The position numbers and the translations under genes were made by a program. From contig MFPL01000011.1 of the NCBI GenBank assembly GCA_001784155.1, forward strand, positions 1 through 58,284: a stretch of DNA of 58,284 nt. Direction: 5' to 3'. The stretch comes from Candidatus Levybacteria bacterium RIFCSPLOWO2_12_FULL_41_12. GTDB taxonomy: Bacteria; Patescibacteriota; Microgenomatia; Levybacterales; UBA12049. The notes beneath the pieces were generated by a model. That model saw only the letters and a list, made by a program, of their open reading frames with translations. It had not been told where the DNA came from and ran no database searches. This document shows, in pieces, positions 29,210 through 37,821 of this stretch (position 1 is the first letter of the stretch; each line of letters starts with the position of its first letter).

Positions 29210-30370
29210 ATGACCGATATAGACGAGCTTCTTACCCGCGGCATAGCTAATATTATACCTTCAAAGGATAAACTCGCAGAAAAACTAAAAAAAGATGGCA
29301 AGCTGAACGTTTACCTGGGGATCGATCCTACAAATACGAAAATCCATTTAGGTCATGCAGTTTCATTGCGGAAGCTCCAAAAATTCGCGGAGCTAGGACA
29401 CAATGTTACTTTTTTGATAGGTGATTTCACTGCACTGGTAGGGGATACCTCTGACAAAGACTCCGAAAGACCTGTTCTTACAAAAGGTGAGATCGAAGAG
29501 AACTTTAGTACGTATAAAGAACAGGCTGAGAAGATCCTAGATTTTTCAAAAGTGAAAGTCAAACATAATAGCGAATGGCTTGCAAAATTAACTTACTCAC
29601 AAGTTTTTGAACTTAAACAGCAATTCTCTTTGAACGACTTTATAAGCCGGGAGCTTATTAAGAAACGCTTGGATGAAGGAAAAAGCGTGAGACTTGATGA
29701 GACTGAGTACCCAATAATGCAGGGTTACGACAGTTATTTCATGGATACAGATATTCAAATTGGAGGAACAGATCAAACGTTTAACATGCAGGCGGGAAGA
29801 ACATTACAGAAAAAATTGCGGGGAAAAGAGTCTTACTTTTTGGCAACTGAATTTCTAATGGGAACTGATGGCAGAAAAATGAGCAAAACATGGAACAACG
29901 CCATATGGCTAGACGATAGTCCTGAGGATATGTATCGAAAAATCATGGCAATAAACGACGAGCTTATAAATGAATACTATGTGTTGGCGACCGATTTGCC
30001 AATGGAGGAAATTGAAGAACTTAAACAAGGATTAAAAGATCCCCTGAGTGCTAAGAAGAAACTTGCAAAAACAATCGTCGCGGAAATGCACGGAGCAACA
30101 CCCTCCGAAAAGGCAGCCAAGGAGTTTGAGAGAGTAGTTCAAAAAGGAGAAGCCCCTGAAAATATTTCCGAACAGAGGGTAAATCAAGAATCTACTGTTA
30201 ACGAAGGCTTGCTTTTAAAAATGGGTCTAGTTGGCTCTAAATCTGACGCAAAAAGACTTTTCTCTCAAGACGGGGTAAAGCTGAACGGTGAAAAAATAAA
30301 GACGGGAGAAAAGGTAAGCGCAGGCATACTAAGTGTTGGGAAAAAATCCGTAAAACTAAGAATCGATTAA
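29210..30370 (+). CDS. tyrS: Tyrosyl-tRNA synthetase
   Basis: 386 residues from the ATG at 29210. Class I motifs are HLGHAVSLRKL near 43 (HIGH) and GRKMSKTW near 220 (KMSKS); the C-terminal S4 RNA-binding domain begins about 325 (LLLKMGLVGSKSDAKRLF). The earlier ORF start reads through the palindrome and promoter and is rejected. The conserved GGTDQTFN near 180 is typical of the long-branch TyrRS form (TyrZ-like). It is followed by a tiny membrane ORF and recG. Confidence 0.93.
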   Translation: MTDIDELLTRGIANIIPSKDKLAEKLKKDGKLNVYLGIDPTNTKIHLGHAVSLRKLQKFAELGHNVTFLIGDFTALVGDTSDKDSERPVLTKGEIEENFSTYKEQAEKILDFSKVKVKHNSEWLAKLTYSQVFELKQQFSLNDFISRELIKKRLDEGKSVRLDETEYPIMQGYDSYFMDTDIQIGGTDQTFNMQAGRTLQKKLRGKESYFLATEFLMGTDGRKMSKTWNNAIWLDDSPEDMYRKIMAINDELINEYYVLATDLPMEEIEELKQGLKDPLSAKKKLAKTIVAEMHGATPSEKAAKEFERVVQKGEAPENISEQRVNQESTVNEGLLLKMGLVGSKSDAKRLFSQDGVKLNGEKIKTGEKVSAGILSVGKKSVKLRID

Positions 30371-30371
30371 T

Positions 30372-30473
30372 ATGGACAAGATTAGAGAAAATAAAAAACT
30401 CTGGAGAATAGTTGCTATTGCAGTAGGAATTGCCCTTATTGCTACTTCTATCCTTCCTTTTTTAAGTCTTTAA
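30372..30473 (+). CDS. Tiny single-span membrane protein, 33 aa
   Basis: An ORF too short for the supplied track. It reads MDKIRENKKLWRIVAIAVGI and ends with ALIATSILPFLSL, a charged N-terminus followed by one membrane helix. It begins 1 base after the tyrS stop and ends 7 bases before recG, and its placement and composition argue for real translation. Such small proteins are often envelope or regulatory subunits, but I cannot assign one. Confidence 0.6.
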   Translation: MDKIRENKKLWRIVAIAVGIALIATSILPFLSL

Positions 30474-30480
30474 GTCTAAA

Positions 30481-32484
30481 ATGGATCTTTCTACTCCCAT
30501 AAAAGACGCCGGCCGTCTTTTCAAAATATACTCAAGACGCCTCGAAAAGCTTGGGATAATCAGGCTATCTGACCTTCTTCTTCACATCCCATTTCGCTAT
30601 GAAGATTATTCTTTGGTATCAAAAATCGGAAAACTTAGGGCAGGGGACGTGGCAACCATAAAAGGAGAGGTAGACTCAATAAAAAATGTTTATACGAAAG
30701 GCTACAGAAGGATTCAAAAAGCCAGGGTAAAAGATAACACGGGTGAGGTAGAAATCGTCTGGTTTAACCAACCCTTTATTCTAAAAACTATTAAGAAGGG
30801 GGAGCGAATATCGATTTCCGGGAAAGTAGACCAGGACGGGGGCAAGCTTGTTTTTCGCTCACCGGACTATGAACTTGAGAGCGAGAATCTAATCCATACG
30901 GGACGGCTTGTTCCCATATATCCTGAGACAAAGGGAGTCTCCTCCAAATGGATTAGGCGTCAGGTTTTTAAGCTTCTCGAAGGGAATGTGGAGAAAGACC
31001 CGCTACCAGATAAAATAAGAAATGAGAATGGATTAATGGAGTATGCAAAGGCTATTCGAAATGTTCACTTTCCGGATACTCCCGACGAAGCATTGAAGGC
31101 TCGAAATAGGCTTGCTTTTGATGAGCTTTTGACTATTCATTTGGGCTCAATCATAAAAAGAGGAGAGTGGGACAAAATTGGTAAAAGCAGACCTTTTAAG
31201 CTAGATAAAGCTAAGTTATCCGAGTTTGAGAAAAGCCTACCTTTCAAGCTTACGGATTCACAGCAAAAAGCAATATCTGAGATTTTAAACGACCTTGGAC
31301 TTGAGAGACCAATGAATAGGTTACTTGAGGGAGATGTGGGATCGGGTAAGACAGTCGTCTCATGCGTGGCAATGTATATTGCCTATTTAAATGGGTTTCA
31401 GTCGGTTTTTATGGCTCCCACCGAAATCCTCACTCTTCAGCACTTTAAGACAATTTCAGACCTACTTTCTCCATTTGGACTTAGTGTTGCACTAAGAACA
31501 GGCAGTTTAAAAACAGGAGAAAAAGATTCCGACATAACGGTAGGAACCCATGCCCTTATTCAAAAGCATGTCGACTTTGAAAATTTAGGCCTTGTAATAA
31601 TAGATGAGCAACAAAGATTTGGAGTAGAGCAAAGAGGAATTTTAAGAAAAAAGGGTAAAACCCCTCACTTTCTTACGATGACCGCGACTCCTATACCCAG
31701 AACCGTCGCTCTAACGCTTTATGGAGATCTTGACCTTTCGGTCCTGACCGATATGCCTAAGGGAAGAAAGATCATAAAGACCTGGGTTGTCCCAAGTGCT
31801 AAGAGGGAGAGTGCATATGCTTGGATAGAAAAAGAGCTTAAAAAAACTTCCTCCCAGGCTTTCGTCATTTGTCCATTTATCGAAGAGTCGGAAAGCGCGG
31901 TTACTGTAAAAGCCGCAGTAAAAGAATTTGAAAATCTTAAAACCCGCGTATTCACAAATTTAAAGCTCGGACTACTTCATGGAAAAATGAAAAGCGCAGA
32001 AAAAGAAAAAGCGCTTGGGGATTTCAGACGAGGAAAGGCGGACATTCTTGTCGCGACACCGGTCGTAGAGGTAGGAATAGATATTCCAAATGCTACTATA
32101 ATGGTTCTTGAGGCATCGGAAAGATTCGGTCTTTCACAGCTTCATCAGCTCCGGGGTAGGGTAGGCAGAGGAGACAAGCAGTCATATTGCCTTTTGTTTA
32201 CAGAGTCTCTATCACAACAAACAATTCAAAGACTTAGATCAATGGAAAAAACTCAGGTTGGATCAGAGCTTGCAGAAATCGATTTAAAATTAAGAGGAGC
32301 AGGGGAAGTCTATGGCACAGCACAACACGGAGTAAGGGATTTAAAAATCGCCAATTTTTCTGATTTAGATCTTTTAAAAAAGTCTTTTGAAGCGGCGAAA
32401 AAAATATTTCCTGACATTAAAAAGTATCCTATGCTTTTAGAAAAAGTTAATAACGTAAGCACAAAAAACGTAAGCCCCGATTAA
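30481..32484 (+). CDS. recG: ATP-dependent DNA helicase RecG
   Basis: 667 residues. The wedge OB-fold domain (RAGDVATIKGEVDSI near 52) is followed by helicase motifs: Walker A LLEGDVGSGKTVVS near 281, DEQQRFG near 375 (the DEAH-like box), TATPIPRT near 401, and motif VI QLRGRVGRG near 559, then the TRG region. It remodels stalled replication forks and Holliday junctions. The N-terminal extension present in many RecGs is short here. Confidence 0.94.
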   Translation: MDLSTPIKDAGRLFKIYSRRLEKLGIIRLSDLLLHIPFRYEDYSLVSKIGKLRAGDVATIKGEVDSIKNVYTKGYRRIQKARVKDNTGEVEIVWFNQPFILKTIKKGERISISGKVDQDGGKLVFRSPDYELESENLIHTGRLVPIYPETKGVSSKWIRRQVFKLLEGNVEKDPLPDKIRNENGLMEYAKAIRNVHFPDTPDEALKARNRLAFDELLTIHLGSIIKRGEWDKIGKSRPFKLDKAKLSEFEKSLPFKLTDSQQKAISEILNDLGLERPMNRLLEGDVGSGKTVVSCVAMYIAYLNGFQSVFMAPTEILTLQHFKTISDLLSPFGLSVALRTGSLKTGEKDSDITVGTHALIQKHVDFENLGLVIIDEQQRFGVEQRGILRKKGKTPHFLTMTATPIPRTVALTLYGDLDLSVLTDMPKGRKIIKTWVVPSAKRESAYAWIEKELKKTSSQAFVICPFIEESESAVTVKAAVKEFENLKTRVFTNLKLGLLHGKMKSAEKEKALGDFRRGKADILVATPVVEVGIDIPNATIMVLEASERFGLSQLHQLRGRVGRGDKQSYCLLFTESLSQQTIQRLRSMEKTQVGSELAEIDLKLRGAGEVYGTAQHGVRDLKIANFSDLDLLKKSFEAAKKIFPDIKKYPMLLEKVNNVSTKNVSPD

Positions 32485-32524
32485 CGTATTTTTAAGTCTA
32501 TTTGAAAATGCCTCTAGCAAGGGA

Positions 32525-32530
32525 TATAAT
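32525..32530 (+). promoter_or_regulatory. -10 box TATAAT of def
   Basis: TATAAT 7 bases before the ATG at 32538, which supports the internal start over 32502. Confidence 0.6.
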
Positions 32531-32537
32531 TGCGGCC

Positions 32538-33098
32538 ATGGCTATTCTTAAAGTAATACGGCTAGGTCACCCGGCACTTAGAACTAAATCGAAAGAAGTA
32601 GACAGAAAAGAGTTGTCTACGAAATTCTTTCAAAAGTTTTTGGATGATTTAGCTAAAACTTGTGTTAAAAACAGTGGCGCTGGAATAGCCGCTCCACAGG
32701 TTGGCAAAAACAAACGGGTTATAGTTGTTCACGTTGATCCCAAAAATCCCCGTTATCCAAATAAAAAACCTTTTCCACTAACAATTGTTGTTAATCCTAA
32801 GGTTTTAAAGAAATCTAAGATAACTAAAGAGGATTGGGAGGGTGATTTATCCGTTGGAATAAGAGCACTAGTGCCGCGCTCCAAAACGTGCATAGTTACA
32901 GGTTTAGACCGATTAGGAAAACCGGTTACTTACAGACTTGACTATGGTTTTCATGCTAGGGTTTTTCAGCACGAAATAGACCATTTGAACGGAATATTCT
33001 TTATAGACAGAGTTAAAAGAAAAGAAACACTAAGCGAACTTAAAGAATGGAAAAGATATTGGAAGAATAAAAAAATGTTGCGATCAAGGCTCAAATAA
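32538..33098 (+). CDS. def: Peptide deformylase with Cys-to-Asp change in the metal motif
   Basis: 186 residues. Motif 1 GAGIAAPQVG is at about 47-56 and motif 3 QHEIDHLNG is at 144-152, with both metal-binding His. Motif 2, normally EGCLS with Cys as the third metal ligand, reads EGDLS here (Asp near residue 103). The enzyme removes the formyl group from new proteins; with Asp in place of Cys the metal site would be all-oxygen/nitrogen. Activity is plausible but needs proof; a second Def could exist elsewhere. It lies 5 bases past the recG end in the promoter sense, leaderless. Confidence 0.88.
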   Translation: MAILKVIRLGHPALRTKSKEVDRKELSTKFFQKFLDDLAKTCVKNSGAGIAAPQVGKNKRVIVVHVDPKNPRYPNKKPFPLTIVVNPKVLKKSKITKEDWEGDLSVGIRALVPRSKTCIVTGLDRLGKPVTYRLDYGFHARVFQHEIDHLNGIFFIDRVKRKETLSELKEWKRYWKNKKMLRSRLK

Positions 33099-33112
33099 AG
33101 TAAAATACCGAT

Positions 33113-33343
33113 ATGCCTCAGGAACCAAAAAAGCGTCACTCTAGACAAAGGCAGGGAAAAAGAAGAGCTGCGATAAAACTCGCGATGCCCGCTTCAACAG
33201 GCTGTCTTAACTGTGGTGCAATAATAAAACCGCACACCGTTTGCCCAAAGTGTGGATTTTATAAAGCTAGGCAATTTCTTAAAATCAAGACTCCAAAACC
33301 CGTTGAGACACCTTCAGAAAACACTTCTGAAGAAAATAAATGA
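33113..33343 (+). CDS. rpmF: Ribosomal protein bL32
   Basis: 76 residues. The basic start MPQEPKKRHSRQRQGKRRA and the zinc ribbon CLNCGAIIKPHTVCPKC at about 31-47 are diagnostic. A short acidic tail is an addition. The stop TGA overlaps the nusB ATG (ATGA). Confidence 0.93.
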   Translation: MPQEPKKRHSRQRQGKRRAAIKLAMPASTGCLNCGAIIKPHTVCPKCGFYKARQFLKIKTPKPVETPSENTSEENK

Positions 33344-33699
33344 AAACCGCGCTTGATCCTCGTCACAAGAAACGCCAAAAAGTAGTTTCTGATCTTTTCA
33401 AAAATGAATTTCATACACAAAGCATAGGGGACACTGCGGCGCGAATTCTAAAAGAACGAAAACATGTAGATCGGGAGATTGAGAAAGCTGCTCCGGAATT
33501 TCCAATTGAAAAAATAAACAGAGTTGACCTTGCTATACTTAGGCTCGCCTGTTTTGAACTGTTGATTGACAAGAAAGAACCGGAAAGAGTGATAATAGAC
33601 GAAGCAATAGAGCTTGCAAAGGAATACGGAGGGGAATCAAGCCCGGCGTTCATAAACGGTGCGCTTGGTAAAATTATAAAGAGTGCAAAATCTTCCTAA
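33340..33699 (+). CDS. nusB: Transcription antitermination factor NusB
   Basis: 119 residues, all-helical, with the family pattern INRVDLAILRLACFELL near 58-74 and ELAKEYGGESSPAFINGALGKI near 91-112. It partners NusE (S10) in rRNA antitermination. It overlaps rpmF by 4 bases and rnc by 17. Confidence 0.9.
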   Translation: MKTALDPRHKKRQKVVSDLFKNEFHTQSIGDTAARILKERKHVDREIEKAAPEFPIEKINRVDLAILRLACFELLIDKKEPERVIIDEAIELAKEYGGESSPAFINGALGKIIKSAKSS

Positions 33700-34345
33700 A
33701 TTTAAAAACAGAAATCTTCTTGACGAGGCCTTAACTCACAGGTCTTATCTTAATGAGATTAAAAGAAAGGTAAGCTCAAATGAAAGGCTAGAATTTTTAG
33801 GAGACAGCGTGCTTTCTCTTTTGGTATCAGCTTATCTTTTTGAAAAATACCCACATCTAGACGAGGGTAAACTAACAAATCTTAGATCCCTTTTGGTAAA
33901 CAAAAAAGCTTTTGCCCAAGTAGCAGACGAAATGGGATTAGGAGCGCACCTAAAGCTTTCCAAAGGAGAAGAAGAATCAGGGGGAAGACATAACCTTAGC
34001 CTTTTGGCTGATACCTTCGAGGCTTTAGTTGGAGCACTTTTCCTGGATCAGGGAATTAATGCAGTATCTCAATTCATAAATCCCATACTTTTCCCAAAGG
34101 CAGAAGTATTTATGCAAAAAAACGACCTAAAAGACCCAAAAAGTCTTCTTCAGGAAACGATTCAGTCAAGAAAACATGATTCTCCACACTACAAAGTGAT
34201 GTCTGAAACAGGCCCATCTCATGCAAAGACATTTACGGTCGGGGTATTTGTAAACGAAAAGGTTTTGGGAGAAGGAAAAGGGAAATCCAAACAAGAAGCT
34301 GAAGAAAAAGCTGCAGAAGAAGCGCTTAAAAAATTTGAAGCATAG
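33683..34345 (+). CDS. rnc: Ribonuclease III
   Basis: 220 residues with a GTG start. The catalytic signature NERLEFLGDSVLSLLVS is near 32-48, a second metal-binding stretch DTFEALVGALFLDQG is near 109-123, and a double-stranded RNA-binding domain from about 150 ends in KSKQEAEEKAAEEALKKF. It cuts double-stranded RNA in rRNA and mRNA processing. It overlaps the end of nusB. Confidence 0.95.
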   Translation: MQNLPKFKNRNLLDEALTHRSYLNEIKRKVSSNERLEFLGDSVLSLLVSAYLFEKYPHLDEGKLTNLRSLLVNKKAFAQVADEMGLGAHLKLSKGEEESGGRHNLSLLADTFEALVGALFLDQGINAVSQFINPILFPKAEVFMQKNDLKDPKSLLQETIQSRKHDSPHYKVMSETGPSHAKTFTVGVFVNEKVLGEGKGKSKQEAEEKAAEEALKKFEA

Positions 34346-34347
34346 CC

Positions 34348-34376
34348 TTGAGATAATCTCAATTAAATGTTAGAAT
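34348..34376 (+). promoter_or_regulatory. Promoter of rpsP with overlapping inverted repeat
   Basis: TTGAGA at 34348-34353, 17-bp spacer, TAGAAT at 34371-34376, and the ATG 8 bases later. The -35 box begins a perfect 15-base palindrome TTGAGATAATCTCAA, a possible operator. Confidence 0.65.
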
Positions 34377-34384
34377 ATTAACTT

Positions 34385-34618
34385 ATGTCACTTGTAATTA
34401 GACTTTCAAAAGTAGGACGAAAAGGCGAAAGAAGATTTCGCATCGTCGTTAGCGAAAAAAGAGCACGCAGGGATGGACGCGCAATAGAATCCCTGGGATG
34501 GTGGGAAAAGGGTACACAAAAGGGGGTAAAGGAAATTGATAGTGAAAGGTTTAACTACTGGGTTTCAAAAGGAGCACGCCCAAGCCCTACAGTAGCAAAA
34601 ATTCTAGAATCGAAATGA
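34385..34618 (+). CDS. rpsP: Ribosomal protein bS16
   Basis: 77 residues with the signature IRLSKVGRKGERRFRIVVSEKRARRDG. The stop TGA overlaps the next ATG. It starts the rpsP-khpA-trmD run, a conserved order. Confidence 0.94.
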   Translation: MSLVIRLSKVGRKGERRFRIVVSEKRARRDGRAIESLGWWEKGTQKGVKEIDSERFNYWVSKGARPSPTVAKILESK

Positions 34619-34851
34619 AGGACACACTAAACTTTATAGTTTCCTCAATTGTCAGTAATCCGGATAGCGTATCTATCGATGAAGCGGAGGTAGACGGCGT
34701 AATAAACTTTACTATAAGGGTTGCGAAAGATGATATGGGCAAGGTAATCGGTAAAGAAGGGAAAGTAATAAAGGCAATAAGAAATGTTATGAAAATCCCT
34801 GCCATAAAACAGGAAAAAAGAATTCAGATAGCTCTTGAAGAGTCTGCATAG
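34615..34851 (+). CDS. khpA: KH-domain RNA-binding protein
   Basis: 78 residues: a single type II KH domain with the GKVIGKEGKVIKAIRNV motif near 42-58, where GxxG loops hold single-stranded RNA. Orthologues lie between rpsP and rimM/trmD in many bacteria and bind small RNAs and mRNA. No rimM is present here. Confidence 0.9.
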   Translation: MKDTLNFIVSSIVSNPDSVSIDEAEVDGVINFTIRVAKDDMGKVIGKEGKVIKAIRNVMKIPAIKQEKRIQIALEESA

Positions 34852-34852
34852 A

Positions 34853-35536
34853 ATGACGATTTCTATAATAACTCTTTTCCCGCAGATGTTTGAGGGGCCA
34901 TTTAGCCACTCGATAATTAAAAGGGCGCTGAATAAAAATCTCCTCGAAATAAAACTCATAGATCTACGCAGTTTTGGGATAGGTAAGCATAAAACCGTCG
35001 ACGACAAACCATATGGCGGGGGAGCGGGGATGATTCTAAGGGTCGATGTTTTGAAAAAAGCAATTGATGAAACACGCGATAAAACTCTTAATAAAAGTGA
35101 AGAAAAAGTGATCCTTATGGATGCTTCGGGAAAAACTTTTAATCAAAAAAATGCTGAAAGACTATCTAAATTAAAACATCTTATAATAATTTGTGGACAC
35201 TATGAAGGCGTGGACGCGCGGGTTCGGAACTTCATTGATGAAGAGATTTCCGTGGGGGATTTTATACTAACAGGCGGAGAAATCCCGGCGATACTTGTAA
35301 CCGATGCTGTAGCACGCTACGCTGAGAACGTTTTGAAAAAAGGAGTTATAGAGGCTGAATCTTTTTCGGGAGACGATAATTCTCACCTTGAGTATCCTCA
35401 ATACACAAGACCCGATGTTTTTGAAAAACTATCTGTTCCAAAAATATTAAGAGAGGGAAATCACGGAAAAATAGCTGAGTGGAAAAAGGAAGCATCAAAA
35501 AAAAGAACCGAGAAGCTTAGACCTGATCTTCTTTAA
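34853..35536 (+). CDS. trmD: tRNA (guanine-N1-)-methyltransferase TrmD
   Basis: About 227 residues from the ATG at 34853; the track start at 34835 lies inside khpA. SPOUT-knot motifs are YGGGAGMILRVD near 52-63, ICGHYEGVDARV near 110, and SVGDFILTGGEIPA near 128-141. It methylates G37 of tRNAs reading CNN codons, guarding the reading frame. It is convergent with the pilO gene, with a 4-base overlap. Confidence 0.95.
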   Translation: MTISIITLFPQMFEGPFSHSIIKRALNKNLLEIKLIDLRSFGIGKHKTVDDKPYGGGAGMILRVDVLKKAIDETRDKTLNKSEEKVILMDASGKTFNQKNAERLSKLKHLIIICGHYEGVDARVRNFIDEEISVGDFILTGGEIPAILVTDAVARYAENVLKKGVIEAESFSGDDNSHLEYPQYTRPDVFEKLSVPKILREGNHGKIAEWKKEASKKRTEKLRPDLL

Positions 35537-36249
35537 TTCTCAACGGCTGCCTCAGAGGATACTAAATTTTCGAATGTGGGCAAGGGTTGAGTGGAAGGAT
35601 TATTATAAGCCTCAAGTTCTTTTATAAGAAACAATCCCTCTTCCCCCACAGGGCTTATGACTGCGTTTTCGTTAAATCCGGGAGGAGGAAAAGGTTTGTA
35701 ATAAAACGCAAGCTTAATATTAGCACTCCCCGGATTAATACCTATTTTTACAACTCTTGAAATTGGTAAGGTTTTATTCAAAGTCTGCAGGAAGGACGAG
35801 ACAACAGTTGCGTCTCCCGAAAGATTTATGTCAATCTCAAGAGATGGAAACTTTTGGATTTCCGCAGGAGCTTCTGTAAGACTGCCTACAGCAAAATCAA
35901 AATTTCCCAGGATTGTACCTGAAACGTTAGCTGAATAAGACAATGCATTAATAATAGCTTCAAAATTCTTTCCTGAGGGAAGAGCAGAAGATACCAAAGC
36001 TAATTGTGATTCAAGCTCTTTATCTGAAAGTCTCTCAAGAGTTGATAGGTTGTTTTGTAAGACCCCTAGTTTCCGTCTCTCTTCTGTAACAGCGGTCTGA
36101 GACCTTAAGAATTCATTTAATTGAGGGAGTATGACAATAAGGAAAAGCATTATGCATCCCAGTATTGTTAATATGGGAGCAAGAAACGGTTTGTAATCCG
36201 AGTACAGCGTTTTAAAAGTCAGGGCATCGATATTTATTTTTTTATTCAT
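35533..36249 (-). CDS. pilO: Type IV pilus inner-membrane protein PilO-like
   Basis: 238 residues: one N-terminal membrane helix (about 21-42), a coiled coil (50-95), then a ferredoxin-like fold with RVVKIGINPG near 175. It forms the PilN-PilO membrane pair that links PilM to the pilus machine. It is last in the minus-strand pilus operon and overlaps pilN by 4 bases. PilP is not seen. Confidence 0.82.
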   Translation of the reverse strand: MNKKINIDALTFKTLYSDYKPFLAPILTILGCIMLFLIVILPQLNEFLRSQTAVTEERRKLGVLQNNLSTLERLSDKELESQLALVSSALPSGKNFEAIINALSYSANVSGTILGNFDFAVGSLTEAPAEIQKFPSLEIDINLSGDATVVSSFLQTLNKTLPISRVVKIGINPGSANIKLAFYYKPFPPPGFNENAVISPVGEEGLFLIKELEAYNNPSTQPLPTFENLVSSEAAVEN

Positions 36250-36788
36250 GGCATATCAAGAATCACTGTCATAAAAAACTCTCCGGATTTATTATTGGCA
36301 GATAGGCTTTCAATTGTAACTTTTGTAATTGTCGGATTCTCCTTTGTATTTTTCCTGGAATATTTAATAAGCTCGTTTATGAAGTCTGAAACTGGAAGAA
36401 GCGAGATAGATGAAATACTAATAGTCGCGGTCTTTTCTTCGATTTCAAATGAATTAACAAAAATGTCCGCTGGCTTCATATCGAGAATTACAACCATAAA
36501 CTCTGTAAGATCAATACTCTGCTTCCTAATTTCAGAAATCTCAATTACCCTGTTGTTAACTATAGAAAGTTTAGCAGCGCGCGTATTATATGACGCAATT
36601 CTGGTAATTATCTGTGTCTGTTCTCGCTTAATTGCCGCGACAGAGAATTTGGTATTTAAAAGGAAGAGCGATATGGAAAGAAGAGTGGCTACGACAAGAG
36701 ATAAGACTGCTACTATTCTTACGAGTCTTAACTTTTTTTCGTCATATTTCTTAGCACCTTTTCCCGCAACTAAATTTATCTCATTCAT
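36246..36788 (-). CDS. pilN: Type IV pilus assembly protein PilN-like
   Basis: 180 residues. The cytoplasmic N-terminus has INLVAG near residue 4, the PilM-binding motif of PilN. A membrane helix (about 24-45), a coiled coil and a small beta-alpha domain follow. It overlaps pilM by 8 bases. It tethers PilM to the membrane complex. Confidence 0.85.
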   Translation of the reverse strand: MNEINLVAGKGAKKYDEKKLRLVRIVAVLSLVVATLLSISLFLLNTKFSVAAIKREQTQIITRIASYNTRAAKLSIVNNRVIEISEIRKQSIDLTEFMVVILDMKPADIFVNSFEIEEKTATISISSISLLPVSDFINELIKYSRKNTKENPTITKVTIESLSANNKSGEFFMTVILDMP

Positions 36789-37821
36789 CTCTCATAGCAA
36801 GTCCAACGGCAATAGTATAATCAGAACCGTTGTCCAGTATTTCTTTGGGTACTTCCTGAGAACCTAGAACTCGCCATGGATTGGCTATTACAGCCTCTAT
36901 TCCTGTGTTGTTCGCAATAAAAAGTTCTATGCCTGAGAGCTTGGCCGTCCCTCCCGAAAGGAAAATCTGTCTAATTGGGGCGCCATCATTATATTTCTGT
37001 GTATAAAAAGCTATAGACTTTTTTACCTCCTGGATTATAGACATTAAGATGGGCTGCGTGGCCTGACCTATTTTAAGACCGAGCGCTGCCCCGGAAATTC
37101 CATAGGCTTTCTTATATTCTTCGGCCTGGGCCGACGTTAGTCCGAAATCAGCTGCAATAGCGCGATTTATGGCAGCTCCGCCCACCTGCATGGAATAAGC
37201 AAATACCATAACTCCCTCTCTTACAATAGCGATCGAAGTACTCACCGCACCAATACTTATTATTAAAGTCGGAGGAAGTTTATCCGCATCAGGACCCGAG
37301 GTAAGAGACCTAACGGTAGAGAGAATTTCTGTTTCCATAGCGGCAATTGTTAAATCCGCCATAGAAAAAATTTTCTGATATTTATTAATCAGTAGGGTAG
37401 GCGCGCCGACCATGAGAATTTGCATTTTTGAGGTAGCGTCCTTCTTGTCCGGCCTATTGAGAACATTCCAAGTCAGAGAAATACTCGAGAGAGGGACCGG
37501 GATATGCTGTTCTGCCTCCCAATAAATAGCTGATGAGAGTTCTCTGTCTGAAAGATACGGCATTTCAACTACGCTTGTGTAAACCTGATTCTCAGCCAAA
37601 GCGACATTAACTCTTTTAATAGACACTCCTGCGTCGTCTTTAATTTTCTTTATTGCCCTTGCCATTTCCTCCTCATCAAGAGGGGATTCCGACAGTATTC
37701 CTTTGGGCGGTGTAGGGGCGATCATTGCTGCGTTGAGCACATATCCGCCTTTTCCGTGCTTAAGCCAAACGAGCTTCATCGTAGTCGCACCTATGTCTAG
37801 ACCAAATACGTCTTTATTCAT
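36781..37821 (-). CDS. pilM: Type IV pilus actin-like ATPase PilM
   Basis: 346 residues with the actin-fold ATP-binding motifs: FGLDIGATTMKLV near 5-17, a second phosphate loop LIISIGAVSTSIAIV near 191-205, and FLSGGTAKLSG near 287-297. It is a cytoplasmic ring protein that recruits PilN. It starts a base after the PilX-like gene ends. Confidence 0.93.
   Translation of the reverse strand: MNKDVFGLDIGATTMKLVWLKHGKGGYVLNAAMIAPTPPKGILSESPLDEEEMARAIKKIKDDAGVSIKRVNVALAENQVYTSVVEMPYLSDRELSSAIYWEAEQHIPVPLSSISLTWNVLNRPDKKDATSKMQILMVGAPTLLINKYQKIFSMADLTIAAMETEILSTVRSLTSGPDADKLPPTLIISIGAVSTSIAIVREGVMVFAYSMQVGGAAINRAIAADFGLTSAQAEEYKKAYGISGAALGLKIGQATQPILMSIIQEVKKSIAFYTQKYNDGAPIRQIFLSGGTAKLSGIELFIANNTGIEAVIANPWRVLGSQEVPKEILDNGSDYTIAVGLAMRDE

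Noticed and set aside
36295-36867. Plus-strand ORF of 190 residues
   Set aside because: Entirely antisense to pilN/pilM, which are well-supported genes in an operon.
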